64,000 nucleotides of DNA from Acidobacteriota bacterium. Lineage in GTDB: Bacteria > Acidobacteriota > Terriglobia > Terriglobales > Acidobacteriaceae. Where the stretch lies: contig PJLO01000007.1 of the NCBI GenBank assembly GCA_003010405.1, forward strand, positions 62,001 to 126,000, read 5' to 3'. The notes under the pieces were generated by a model. The model saw only the letters and a program-made list of their open reading frames with translations, was not told the origin of the DNA and did no database searches. A program made the position numbers and the translations under genes. The stretch's first letter is position 1. Every line of letters begins with the position of its first letter. Positions 38,327-47,331 of the stretch are shown here, piece after piece.

Positions 38327-38488
38327 GCAACTGCTCCTCACTTGCTTGTGCATCTCTATTCGATGATGGTAATTGGCGAATGGTGGTGGAAAAATCGCCT
38401 GTTGCCACTGTACTTGCATCCAATGAAGTTGAACGCGCGTCCAGGCGGTACTACGCTCGGTTCGCATCGAAAACGAGGAGGAGACGAT

Positions 38489-38755
38489 ATGCCCGAGACG
38501 CTGAGAGAAGAACCAAACGAAGCGCTGGTGAGTATATTTGAGACCGAACAGGAATCCGAGGCCCTCGTTATCCAGGGGCTGCTGGAGGCTGCCGGAATAG
38601 AAGTCCTGATAACTAACTTCGACGCTCCGCAAGATGTTTTGCCGGTCGGGGGAGTGGCGCTCCGGGTACGGGAAGATCAGGTGGAAGAGGCGCGTGCAAT
38701 TCTCGCGGAGTACAAGGACAAGGGCATAACCGACGCCGAAGCGGAAGCATCGTAA
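38489..38755 (+). CDS. DUF2007-like putative signal-transducing protein
   Basis: 88 residues. VSIFETEQESEALVIQGLLEAAGIEVLI, then VGGVALRVREDQVEEARAIL is the pattern of the small DUF2007/PII-like alpha-beta domain, thought to have a signalling role. GAGGAGGAGA eight bases upstream fixes ATG 38489; the longer frame from 38054 is antisense to the neighbouring gene. Followed by a strong palindromic terminator. Confidence 0.78.
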   Translation: MPETLREEPNEALVSIFETEQESEALVIQGLLEAAGIEVLITNFDAPQDVLPVGGVALRVREDQVEEARAILAEYKDKGITDAEAEAS

Positions 38756-38766
38756 CTTTTTGCGGA

Positions 38767-38796
38767 GCAAGGCACATCCCGCGGGATGTGCCTTGC
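38767..38796. terminator. 30-base perfect palindrome, bidirectional terminator
   Basis: GCAAGGCACATCCCG and its exact reverse complement abut with no spacer. The palindrome lies between convergent DUF2007-like (ends 38755) and comEC-like (ends 38812) genes and is followed by TGTTTG. As RNA it forms a stem of about 13 bp with a CGCG loop. Confidence 0.75.
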
Positions 38797-38811
38797 TGTT
38801 TGTAGCGGCAG

Positions 38812-41478
38812 TTATCTTGGCACGGAAGCGTGTACTCCTTCCGCGTCCATGAAAAAAGTGACGGGGCCGAACAGGTCGGTGCGGTAAGTTTTCGCCCTGT
38901 GTTGTGCCAGGCGCTCGATGACCTCCGGGCGGGGGTGGCGAAACGGGTTGCGGATTCCAGAGGAGATCACGGCGTAGCTGGGACGCACGGCGTCCAGAAA
39001 TTCGTCGCATGTGGAAGTGTTCGAGCCGTGGTGGGCCACCTTGAGCAGGTCGACATGCAGCGAGCGGTGATGCTCCTCGGAGTCTTCAACGAGCAATTTC
39101 TCCATTCTTTTGTGAATGTCTCCAATCAGCAGCGCGCTGTGGCCTGCATAGGTAAGGCGAAGGACCATCGACGCATCGTCCTGACCGCGCGGCTTCAACT
39201 CCCAGTCTTTCGGAGGTGAGAGCACCTCGAACTGTACTCCATCGAATTCGAAGTGCTCGCCGTAATGTCGCTCTACGCGTGCGGTGTGGAAGTGGTCGGC
39301 AGTCTCCAGCAGCGACTCCACTTCGCGCGAAGGATAATTCGGTCCACACCAAAGCTCGCGCGGATGAAAATTGCGGATGATAGCCGCCATGCCGCCCATA
39401 TGGTCCGAGTGGCCGTGGCTGAATGCAACTGCATCCAGTTGTTCCAGGCCACGCTGCCATAGATAAGGGGAGACGACGTCCTCGCCGATATCGAGGTCGC
39501 TGTGACTCATTCCCAGCAAGCCCCCGGAGTCCAAGAGGAGCGTGTGGCCGTTTGGCGTGACCAGCAGGAACGAGTCGCCCTGTCCAATATCGATTGCCGT
39601 GATCTCCAGCCGTTGATGGTCGTACTCAAAAGCACGGGTGTGCTGGACGGCATACCACGCCGAGAATGCCAGCAGGGCCAGCGAGACCGCTGTGAGTAGC
39701 GCGTGCCGCCGCGCCAGCAGCAACGCCAACGCATACGCAATGACAACTGCCGCAATCGCCGACAGCGCCGGTATTGCGACGCGCAGATCCGGCAGCTGTG
39801 TTCCACCCGACCAGTGGACCGTGAGAAGAATCCCCTGTAGCGACCAGCGCGCGGCCAGTGCGAATGGCCAAGCCGTCCAGTTCGCAACGTACGAAAACGC
39901 AATGGCCAGCATGGCCGTAGGCATCAGAACGCTCGTCAGCGGAAGCACCATCATATTCGCCCAGAGTGCGTGAGCGTTAATGCGGTGAAAGTACCAGAGC
40001 GTGGGCAAGGCAATCGAGACCTGCATCAGGGCAGAGAGCAGGCCGAGTTCCGCTGCCGCAACCAGCGTGTAGGTCAGCTTTGGAACCAGCCAGCGCGCCG
40101 GGCGCAGGCCGATAATTGTCCCGAGGGACTCGGAAATTGCGCGAATATCAAGACGAAACTGCGTCTGCTTCGGCCTCAGAGTCAGGTCGCGTCCGATGTC
40201 GTCGACGGCGATGAGAGCCTCGCGAAGCGGTGTGGTTGTGCGCTGGAAGAGCGGTACGCCGACGCCCGCAATCGTGAGCACGGCAACAAACGTGAGCTGA
40301 AAGCTGGGATCGAACAGCGCCTCTGGATTGACGATCAACAACACCAGCGCGGCCAGCGAAACCGTGTTCAGCGGGGCCCGGCCACGGTTAAGAATCGCGG
40401 AAATCTGGTAGGCAACGATCATCAGCACAGAGCGCAGGATGGGCGCGCCCAGATCGGTGAGCCAGGCGTAACCGCACGTGAGCACGATCATCGAGACTGC
40501 CGCATATTCCATCGGGAGGCGCAGCCAGCGCATCAGCCAGAGCAGAAAGACGGCAAAGATGGCGACGTTCATTCCACTCACGACCAGAAGGTGAAACGTT
40601 CCGCTGCGCTGGAATTCCAGGCGTTGATCGCGCCCAACCAGTCCGCGTTCTCCAATCACCATGGCCTGAAACAGCCCTGCGTACGGGGCAGGCCACAGGC
40701 GCTCCATCTGCTGCAGAACACTGCGGCGGACGCGCGACCGGATGCGCTCAATGCTGCTGCCACCCAGTCCGGGTAATACATCGACATTCGTCGATTTGGC
40801 CGAGCCAAGCACTGCAATTCCTTGCCCGCGCAGCCAACTCACGTAGTCCATGTTTCCTGGATTGCGATAGTTGGTGGGTGGCCGGAGCTTGGCTTTAATC
40901 CGCAGCCGCTGTCCGTACTCGAAGACCGGGGGCGCTACGGATTCTTCAACGCCCTCCTCGTCTGCTTCCCATGCGAAGCGGGAACCGGGCACGTAGAGGC
41001 TGAGGCGCGCGCTTCCTGTCACTGGTTGCGACGTCTGTCCGTCAAACTGTGCTTCCTCCACGGCAAGGTCGAGTGTTTCGCGGAGGCTGCGCCCCGCGCG
41101 CAGCGAGCCTCCTCGCGCCACATAACCGGTAAGCGTCACTTCATCGCCGGTGGCGTAATTCAGCAGTGTCGCCGTTGGCGCAGGCCGCGACTGGTGCGCC
41201 GCGGTCAGCAATGCTCCTGCCGGAAGAAATGCCAGGACTGCGCCTGCGTAAGCGATGAGAGCGCGACGCCCCCCGGTAGCGAAGCGCAAAGCCAGCAATG
41301 AGCAGAGCGCAAATCCGATTGTGCAGGCGAAATAAAGCGCGGCTGGTTTTGCGGTATAGGTTTGTAGCAGGATCCCCGCCGAAAAAGAAACGGCGGCGGC
41401 AAAGAGCGGTGCGGCTGGAGGACGGCTGCGTCGGGGAGCATCCGGAGCTGTGGGTTTGTCGAGCATAGGTGGCATCAC
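38812..41478 (-). CDS. ComEC/Rec2 family DNA-uptake channel
   Basis: 888 residues. An N-terminal soluble OB-like region (DUF4131), a Competence domain with many membrane spans (FHLLVVSGMNVAIFAVF, LGAPILRSVLMIVAYQ, NPEALFDPSFQLTF), and a C-terminal metallo-beta-lactamase domain with VAFSHGHSDHMGGM (HxHxDH) and VAHHGSNTST. In transformable bacteria it moves single-stranded DNA across the inner membrane. Full length and motifs intact. The start is unsure: GTG 41478, ATG 41475 or ATG 41466. Confidence 0.93.
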   Translation of the reverse strand: MMPPMLDKPTAPDAPRRSRPPAAPLFAAAVSFSAGILLQTYTAKPAALYFACTIGFALCSLLALRFATGGRRALIAYAGAVLAFLPAGALLTAAHQSRPAPTATLLNYATGDEVTLTGYVARGGSLRAGRSLRETLDLAVEEAQFDGQTSQPVTGSARLSLYVPGSRFAWEADEEGVEESVAPPVFEYGQRLRIKAKLRPPTNYRNPGNMDYVSWLRGQGIAVLGSAKSTNVDVLPGLGGSSIERIRSRVRRSVLQQMERLWPAPYAGLFQAMVIGERGLVGRDQRLEFQRSGTFHLLVVSGMNVAIFAVFLLWLMRWLRLPMEYAAVSMIVLTCGYAWLTDLGAPILRSVLMIVAYQISAILNRGRAPLNTVSLAALVLLIVNPEALFDPSFQLTFVAVLTIAGVGVPLFQRTTTPLREALIAVDDIGRDLTLRPKQTQFRLDIRAISESLGTIIGLRPARWLVPKLTYTLVAAAELGLLSALMQVSIALPTLWYFHRINAHALWANMMVLPLTSVLMPTAMLAIAFSYVANWTAWPFALAARWSLQGILLTVHWSGGTQLPDLRVAIPALSAIAAVVIAYALALLLARRHALLTAVSLALLAFSAWYAVQHTRAFEYDHQRLEITAIDIGQGDSFLLVTPNGHTLLLDSGGLLGMSHSDLDIGEDVVSPYLWQRGLEQLDAVAFSHGHSDHMGGMAAIIRNFHPRELWCGPNYPSREVESLLETADHFHTARVERHYGEHFEFDGVQFEVLSPPKDWELKPRGQDDASMVLRLTYAGHSALLIGDIHKRMEKLLVEDSEEHHRSLHVDLLKVAHHGSNTSTCDEFLDAVRPSYAVISSGIRNPFRHPRPEVIERLAQHRAKTYRTDLFGPVTFFMDAEGVHASVPR

Positions 41479-41602
41479 CGCATCTGGCAGAGCTTTGCCA
41501 TTTCGGCTTTTCCACCTTCACGCCGCTCGCGACGCAAAGGCGGAAAAGGCCATGTTCATTTTGCAAATTCCACTGGGTGGATTTATCGCCGAGGTGGGCG
41601 CC

Positions 41603-41896
41603 TTACAGCTTGTCCAGGCCTTCTTTTCCGATGCCGACGTTCCAGGCGATGAGCTCGTAGTTTGCAACTCCTTTCGTGTAGAAAGGATCTCCGTCGCGCA
41701 GCTCGGTCATCCGTTGCTGCGCGTTCTCGTCGGGGACGCGGAAGAGCACCACGCCGCCGTTGCGCGGGTCCATGGGACCGGAAGCGATCAAGACACCTTG
41801 GTCTTTCAGTTCGCGCAGGTAGGCGCGATGTTCATCTGTAGCCTTGACGACTTCTTCGATGGGAAGCCGATAGCGAATTATGACCAGTGCATACAT
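41603..41896 (-). CDS. YciI-like protein
   Basis: 97 residues. YALVIIRY, the conserved DEHRAYLRELKDQG with its His, and LIASGPMDP with ALVEL-type strand pairs fit the YciI dimeric ferredoxin-like fold. The His-Asp pair is proposed to be catalytic in the family, but the reaction is unknown. GGGAGGG precedes the ATG. It is 36 bases downstream of the RNA methyltransferase gene and probably cotranscribed. Confidence 0.85.
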   Translation of the reverse strand: MYALVIIRYRLPIEEVVKATDEHRAYLRELKDQGVLIASGPMDPRNGGVVLFRVPDENAQQRMTELRDGDPFYTKGVANYELIAWNVGIGKEGLDKL

Positions 41897-41932
41897 TTTT
41901 TGTTACCCTCCCAATATTTCTTTCAGAGCGCC

Positions 41933-43261
41933 TTAACGCGCGAGGTGGAGAACGGTTTCGATGTGGTAGGTCTGCGGGAACAGGTCCACAAGATGGGCTT
42001 CTTCGACGTGGTATCCGAAGGCGAGCAACGTCACCAGATCGCGAGACAGTGTCGCCGGATCGCAGGAGACGTAGGCAATGCGCGGGATTGATAACTTGGC
42101 CAGCGACTTCGCCGCGCGCTCGCCAAGGCCGGCTCGCGGAGGATCGACGACCGCATAATCCCAGCGTCCGCGTGCGGCGTTCAGGTAGTTCTCGGTTGTG
42201 CTGTGCACGGCCTGAATGTGAGGAACGGTGGCATTGGCCGCGAGATCGTCGTAAGAATCCTGCGCAATTTCAATAGACGTGACGCGCTCGAAATTCCGCG
42301 ACATCGGAAGGGTAAACAGTCCCACTCCGGCAAAAAGGTCAAGCGCGGCGCGGCCGCTTCGGTTGTTCGTTACCAATTCAACGAGCTTCGATACCAGAAA
42401 ACGATTGGTCTGGAAGAAAGATCCGGCTGAAACCCGGTACTTGCTCCTGCCCACGTGATAGATCAGGCTTGGAGAGCCTTCAATATGAGGCACTCCGGCA
42501 CGGCTCAGCCGGCGAGACGCCTCTATGTTTCCATCCTCCAGGTCGCCGTTCATGGCTCCGGTGGCAAAGACCGCGACGCCTGCAATCTGCGGCATCCGCT
42601 CGCGCATCAGTTTGGCAAACTTAGCCAGCACTCCCGGCTTGGTCGTATGATGAATGAACAGCTCGACGAGAAGCGCTGAGTCATCGTGGTTGGCAAAAAA
42701 CTGAATTTCACGCAACGAGGGATAGCTGGCCGCTTCCGGCGCAAGCTCCCAAATCAACGCGATTGCTTGGTTGATCAGCGGCGAACTGATGGGGCAGTTG
42801 CGAACCGGTTCAAGGTCATGCGAGCCGCTGCGATAATACCCAAGCGCGAACTCAGGTTCGACCTCGATCTTCATGCGGGTGCGATTTCGAAATCCGTAAG
42901 GCTCGCCTGAGTGCAATTCGATATTTTGCAGCGCAAATTTTGCACCGCGCAGGACTGTTTCCTGCAATATCTGGCGTTTGTTTTCCAGTTGCGCGGTGTA
43001 GTCGGAGTGCTGATACTGGCAGCCGCCGCAAACGCCAAAATGCGGACACGGCGGCGTGATCCGCGCGGGAGATGGCGTAAGCACTTCGAGCAGCGAAGCT
43101 CGGGTGAACCCTTTGCGCTCCTCAACGATGCTGGCTTCGACCACTTCTCCAGGAAGAACGTAGGGCACGAAGACGGTTTTGCCACGTCGTTCGTCGCCGA
43201 TGGCAGGGATGCGCGCAAGGCCGTCTCCGCCGTAGATGAGTTTTTCTATAGTGAATTGCAC
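41933..43261 (-). CDS. TrmA/RlmD-type rRNA (uracil-5-)-methyltransferase
   Basis: 442 residues. N-terminal TRAM domain (EKLIYGGDGLARI), iron-sulfur cysteines (CPHFGVCGGCQYQH and a Cys in VRNCPIS), AdoMet motif ALDLFAGVGLFTLPM, and catalytic Cys in YVSCDPATLSRDL with VDPPRAG before it. Likely methylates U1939 (RlmD) or U747 (RlmC) of 23S rRNA. T54 of tRNA is presumably made by TrmFO here, so an rRNA target is more likely. Start GTG 43261. Confidence 0.9.
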   Translation of the reverse strand: MQFTIEKLIYGGDGLARIPAIGDERRGKTVFVPYVLPGEVVEASIVEERKGFTRASLLEVLTPSPARITPPCPHFGVCGGCQYQHSDYTAQLENKRQILQETVLRGAKFALQNIELHSGEPYGFRNRTRMKIEVEPEFALGYYRSGSHDLEPVRNCPISSPLINQAIALIWELAPEAASYPSLREIQFFANHDDSALLVELFIHHTTKPGVLAKFAKLMRERMPQIAGVAVFATGAMNGDLEDGNIEASRRLSRAGVPHIEGSPSLIYHVGRSKYRVSAGSFFQTNRFLVSKLVELVTNNRSGRAALDLFAGVGLFTLPMSRNFERVTSIEIAQDSYDDLAANATVPHIQAVHSTTENYLNAARGRWDYAVVDPPRAGLGERAAKSLAKLSIPRIAYVSCDPATLSRDLVTLLAFGYHVEEAHLVDLFPQTYHIETVLHLAR

Positions 43262-43309
43262 TTAATGAGGATAACTCACGCATGCAGGAACAGGTGAGGA
43301 CAGAACGAT

Positions 43310-43350
43310 GATGGCCCACATCCGCCTGCTGTTGGCGAATGTGGGTGACA
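43310..43350 (+). repeat. REP-like hairpin, CACATCCGCC subtype
   Basis: GATGGCCCA head and 12-position stem (43315-43326 with 43334-43345, one mismatch) around the 7-base loop TGCTGTT, the same loop as in the hairpin at 56723. Lies between two minus-strand genes. Confidence 0.65.
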
Positions 43351-43355
43351 GATGG

Positions 43356-44054
43356 TTATAGATAGAACAGGCTCAGCCTGGGCAGATTGTAGCGTTCCAG
43401 TAGCTGCTTATTGCCATATTGCCGCAGTAGCTGGTCGATCTGCGCTCCTGACATTTTTCCCCGGTAGGGAGCAAGATCGCGCTCAGCCTGAGTGCGGGCT
43501 TCCAGCAGTTCGTCGTCGCTCGCATTGCTCCATAGCGCGGCAAAGAGTTTCTCTTCCATGATCGTCATGCGGCGTTCGAGTTCTTCCATATCTGCCGGAG
43601 CCTCGCTTGCTCTAACCTGTGCCGCAAGCTCGCGCAGTGTAGCCGCTTGCTCCGCCAGCAAACTCTGCACCGGTGCTGCAAGGTGCTTTGCCGCAATCAG
43701 TTGCTGGGCATTGCGCTCAAAGTACGTGGCAATCTCGGAGTTCGCAATTGTCGTCGCGCTTGGGTCACGCTTGGAACCCAGGGCGGCTTCCTTCAGATCT
43801 TCGACTGCGGCGAGAACCTCCTGCTGGCAATACGCGAGCGAGTTGATTTTGCGCGTTTTTTTGGCGCGACGATCGTATTTGTCGAAGGCCGCATCAATGC
43901 CGCGCAGCACGGCTTCCAGAGGAATGCCAGCTTCCTTCCAAACCTCCATCAGCGCCCAGTCCAGCGGAGAGCAGATGAGGATGGTGCCGCGACGGCGCTG
44001 AAAGTGTTCTTCGATTTCGGAAAAATATGTGAAGTGTTCCACGAATAAATGCAT
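43356..44054 (-). CDS. Conserved-looking protein of unknown function
   Basis: 232 residues, soluble and helical. The first part (VEHFTYFSEIEEHFQRRRG, then LDWALMEVWKEAGIPLEAVL and RGIDAAFDKYDRR) looks like a compact N-terminal domain. The middle is Ala/Gln-rich and may form coiled coil (about residues 130-190), and the end reads MSGAQIDQLLRQYGNK. It is 16 bases after coaX in the waaA-lpxK-coaX run. No catalytic motif recognised. The ATG at 44054 has an AGG right before it; the frame remains open inside coaX, which is not used. Confidence 0.7.
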   Translation of the reverse strand: MHLFVEHFTYFSEIEEHFQRRRGTILICSPLDWALMEVWKEAGIPLEAVLRGIDAAFDKYDRRAKKTRKINSLAYCQQEVLAAVEDLKEAALGSKRDPSATTIANSEIATYFERNAQQLIAAKHLAAPVQSLLAEQAATLRELAAQVRASEAPADMEELERRMTIMEEKLFAALWSNASDDELLEARTQAERDLAPYRGKMSGAQIDQLLRQYGNKQLLERYNLPRLSLFYL

Positions 44055-44070
44055 CCTGCCGAACTGGTGA

Positions 44071-44868
44071 TTATTTTCTGCGGGTGTGGAGATTGCGTTC
44101 CCAGATGATTCGCAGCCCGGTGAGCGTAAGCGTGTCATCGATTTCGGAGAGGAATCGCGAGCCGCCGGCGATGAACGGGGCCATGCTGCCCGTGCCGATG
44201 ACGCGTGCGCCATCAACTTCGGCCAACAGGCGCTCCAGTATTCCATCTACCAGGCCGACGAAACCGTGAAAAAGGCCGGACTGTAGAGAGTGTACCGTGT
44301 TGCTGCCAATAACGCGCTGTGGCCGCTTGATGTCCACGCGTGGCAGCCGCGCCGTGTGCATGAAGAGAGCGTCGACGGAGATGCCGATACCCGGAGCGAT
44401 CACGCCACCCAAGTACTCTCCGCGTCGCGAAACCACGTCGAAAGTGATGGCTGTTCCAAAGTCCACCACCACGCAGCTCTGCTTGAAATTCTCGTAAGCG
44501 GCAATAGCGTTGACAATGCGGTCGGCGCCCACGTCGGCGGGATTGTCATAGCGCACCGGCATCCCGGTCTTGATTCCGGGCTCAACGAACATCGGCTTCA
44601 GACCGAAAAAGCGTTCGCAGGTTTCCAGCACCCGCGATTCCATCGGCGGGACAACCGAGGACACGATGATACCCTGAACGATGCTCAAGGCAAGCCCTTT
44701 CATGGCAAAAAGCTGGCTCACCAGCACGGCACGCTCGTCGGTTGTCTGTGTTTGCGAGGTGGAAATGCGCCACTTCGCGGCAAGCTCAGGTACAGCCGTG
44801 CCGTCCTCTCGCAGCGGGAAGAGGCCGAGTTCGGTTTCCGTATTGCCGAGGTCAATAACTAGCAGCAT
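44071..44868 (-). CDS. coaX: Type III pantothenate kinase
   Basis: 265 residues. The three acidic motifs of the family are intact: VIDLGNTE (Asp6), GADRIVNA (Asp116) and VVDFGTA (Asp136), followed by GGVIAPGI. Phosphorylates pantothenate, the first step to coenzyme A, and is usually insensitive to feedback by CoA. A type I enzyme (coaA) is encoded at 60581, so the genome has two. It lies 76 bases after lpxK. The usual partner birA is not seen next to it. Confidence 0.93.
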   Translation of the reverse strand: MLLVIDLGNTETELGLFPLREDGTAVPELAAKWRISTSQTQTTDERAVLVSQLFAMKGLALSIVQGIIVSSVVPPMESRVLETCERFFGLKPMFVEPGIKTGMPVRYDNPADVGADRIVNAIAAYENFKQSCVVVDFGTAITFDVVSRRGEYLGGVIAPGIGISVDALFMHTARLPRVDIKRPQRVIGSNTVHSLQSGLFHGFVGLVDGILERLLAEVDGARVIGTGSMAPFIAGGSRFLSEIDDTLTLTGLRIIWERNLHTRRK

Positions 44869-44944
44869 CGTCGTGACAGATCATTGTACAGTTGCCATCA
44901 GTGACTTACACCGAAGAAAATTCCTGCTCGCTCTCGCGTTTGTT

Positions 44945-45886
44945 TCATCGAACCCCAACCGCGGTCAGCATCGAATTGAAGCGCGTGCCGGCGTCCTCCA
45001 CTTCGATCATTAACGCCGGAGCGACAAGGGGCGAAAGCTGAGAGGAGTCGAATTTCACCAGGTCTTTTTCCGTGGTAAGAAAACCATTGGCTCCGTGCTG
45101 CTTCGCCAGCCCTTGTAACAGCGCGATGTCCTTTGCGCTGTACCGGTGGTGATCGCCGAACGAAAACGTTCTTACCGGAGAAATCCCGATATCCGCAAGC
45201 GATTGCCAGAACTGTCTGGGCCGGGCCAGTCCGCAGAAGGCAACTGGGCGTGTCGGCGCTGGCGCTGGCAGCACCAGCCGTCGCCGCATGTACCAAATGT
45301 TGGGATTGGTAAGCAGTCCGGCCAGATCCGCCGGAGCCACAACGGCATGAGCGCGCCCCAGCGAACTCAGCGGTTCGCGCAAGCGTCCGAAAGGCAGCAG
45401 GCTGCCCTGGAGGTCGCTGTGCGCCAGCAGCACAATGTCAAAATCGCGGTGAAGACGGCGATGTTGGAAACCGTCGTCCAGAAGGTGAAGCCGCGCCGGA
45501 CGCGGCGATTTGCTGGCGAATTCCTCTGCCGCAAGTCCCGCATCGTAACGCTTTTCGCCTACGAATACTGGTGCTTTCAGCGAGCGGGCTAGCAGCAGCG
45601 GTTCGTCGCCATAGAGATCGGCAGGCCCTGCCGGATCCACTCGCAGAACTCCCCGCGATTTGCGCCCATAGCCTCGCGAGATGATGTCGAATGGAATGTT
45701 TTGCGCGTTCAGCCAGCGGCCCAGTGTCTGCACAAAAGGAGTTTTTCCGCTCCCTCCCACGCTGAGGTTGCCAACGCTGACTACGGGCAGGCGCAAGCGG
45801 TAGATTGTGGCGCGCTCCGTGTCGTAGATTGCATTCCGGGCGCGGACGATTTGTCCGAAGAGCCAGGTTAAGGGATCGGAAATCAC
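44945..45886 (-). CDS. lpxK: Tetraacyldisaccharide 4'-kinase
   Basis: 313 residues. Walker A VGNLSVGGSGKTPFV (about residues 37-51), then ISRGYGRKSRG, YGDEPLLLAR and LLDDGFQHRRLHRD. Phosphorylates the 4' position of the lipid A disaccharide on the inner membrane; an N-terminal amphipathic or hydrophobic helix is expected. Its GTG start overlaps the waaA stop by four bases (GTGA), so translation is coupled. Forms the waaA-lpxK-coaX run. Confidence 0.94.
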   Translation of the reverse strand: MISDPLTWLFGQIVRARNAIYDTERATIYRLRLPVVSVGNLSVGGSGKTPFVQTLGRWLNAQNIPFDIISRGYGRKSRGVLRVDPAGPADLYGDEPLLLARSLKAPVFVGEKRYDAGLAAEEFASKSPRPARLHLLDDGFQHRRLHRDFDIVLLAHSDLQGSLLPFGRLREPLSSLGRAHAVVAPADLAGLLTNPNIWYMRRRLVLPAPAPTRPVAFCGLARPRQFWQSLADIGISPVRTFSFGDHHRYSAKDIALLQGLAKQHGANGFLTTEKDLVKFDSSQLSPLVAPALMIEVEDAGTRFNSMLTAVGVR

Positions 45887-47187
45887 GCGCTCCCTCCCCT
45901 CACCAACTCAAGCACTCGCGCCACGGAGCGGGCCGTGGCCCCCCTCTGTTCCAAAAGCACCTGCTGCGCTCGTTTTCCCAATGCGTCGCGTTCGTCGGCC
46001 TCGCCCAACAGCCGCAGGAAGGTGTCGCCGAGGTTTTCGGCCGTGCATCGAACAACGGCCTTTCTGCTCTCGAAGCAGGCGAGAATATCGCGAAAGTTTT
46101 CCGTGTGCGGCCCGGTCACAATCGCGCGCGCAAAGAAAGCGGGCTCCAGAATATTGTGTCCGCCTCTGGGCACCAGCGAACCGCCGACAAAAGCCACATC
46201 CGCGTAACGATAGATGGCGGCCAGTTCGCCGAGCGTGTCGAGCAGCAGCACCACGCCGCGAAGATCCTGTTCTGCGGCGTCAGGCGCGGAGCGGCGCACA
46301 AAGCGGATGCCGCGCGAGGTCAGGAGTTGGGCTACGTCCTCAAAGCGTTCACGGTGCCGCGGAGCCAGCACCAGCGATGCCGCCGGATATTTGGCAAGAA
46401 GCATTCGGAAGGCGGCCAGCACGTAATCTTCCTCGCCCTCTACGGTGCTGCCTGCAACTACGATCGGCGCGCCCGAAACCCAAAGCTGCCTGCCCAATTG
46501 CGCGACCGTTGCCGATTCAACCGGCGGAGCTACATCGAACTTCAGATTTCCCGAGACCTCGATTCGTTCCGGTGCCGCTCCCAGCGCGCGTAGCCGTTCC
46601 GCGTCGCCCTCACTCTGCGCCAGGAACAACTCGACGGGCGAGAGCACGCGGCCGAGCAGTCCGCGAAAGCGCAGATAGCGCGGAAACGAGCGGTCGCTGA
46701 TGCGCGCATTCACAATGGCAAGGTGTGCCCCGCTAGCGCCCGCCAGCCTCAGGAAGTTGGGCCAGAACTCGGTCTCCGCCAGTATCACCAGCGCGGGACT
46801 CAAGGCACGAAAATAGGGCCGGATGCAGTGCGCGAAATCGAGAGGAAAGTAAAAGACGTTTGCCGCGTCGAATTTGTCGCGAGCCAATCGCTGTCCCGTG
46901 TGCGTCGTCGTCGAGACAACCACGCGAAAACTTTGTTCGCGCAGTTGTGCTACCAGGGGCGCAATCGCCAGAACCTCGCCCACGCTCACCGCGTGAATCC
47001 AGGCCACCGGAAGCCTCGCCGCGGGATCATCCTGCGGCAGCCGGATGCGCGAAGGAACCAGACCGAACCGCTCTTTGAGTCCGGCGCGATACTTTCCCAG
47101 CCGCAGCATCTGCACCAGCCAACACGGCAGCGTCAGAGCGAGCAGCACGGCAAGAGTTGCGCTGTAGAGAAAGTACACGCCAGTCAT
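45883..47187 (-). CDS. waaA: 3-deoxy-D-manno-octulosonic acid transferase
   Basis: 434 residues. N-terminal membrane anchor (YSATLAVLLALTLPCWLVQML), then the Kdo-transferase signatures LKERFG, WIHAVSVGEVLAIAPLV with the catalytic Glu, AETEFWPNFLRLA, and GGSLVPRGGHNILEPAFFA. Adds Kdo to lipid IV-A on the inner membrane. The GT-B fold is complete. It is first gene of the waaA-lpxK-coaX run. The divergent region upstream carries a REP-like hairpin at 47215. Confidence 0.94.
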   Translation of the reverse strand: MTGVYFLYSATLAVLLALTLPCWLVQMLRLGKYRAGLKERFGLVPSRIRLPQDDPAARLPVAWIHAVSVGEVLAIAPLVAQLREQSFRVVVSTTTHTGQRLARDKFDAANVFYFPLDFAHCIRPYFRALSPALVILAETEFWPNFLRLAGASGAHLAIVNARISDRSFPRYLRFRGLLGRVLSPVELFLAQSEGDAERLRALGAAPERIEVSGNLKFDVAPPVESATVAQLGRQLWVSGAPIVVAGSTVEGEEDYVLAAFRMLLAKYPAASLVLAPRHRERFEDVAQLLTSRGIRFVRRSAPDAAEQDLRGVVLLLDTLGELAAIYRYADVAFVGGSLVPRGGHNILEPAFFARAIVTGPHTENFRDILACFESRKAVVRCTAENLGDTFLRLLGEADERDALGKRAQQVLLEQRGATARSVARVLELVRGGSA

Positions 47188-47214
47188 TGTAGTGTAGTGC
47201 GCACGAAAATCATC

Positions 47215-47261
47215 GGGTGCCCCACCTTCGCGCCGCGCTTTTCGGCGCTAAGGTGGGAAGC
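47215..47261 (+). repeat. REP-like hairpin, CACCTTCGCGCC subtype
   Basis: GGGTGCCCCA head, outer stem 47221-47228 with 47250-47257, a C/T mismatch, inner stem 47230-47235 with 47243-47248, and 7-base loop CGCTTTT. A close relative lies at 53103. Confidence 0.7.
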
Positions 47262-47331
47262 AGACTGGCGTTTTCGGCGGCGCTGCGTTTTCCGAGCTTC
47301 TCCGCGCCGTTTCCCGCCTATAATTCCAGCC

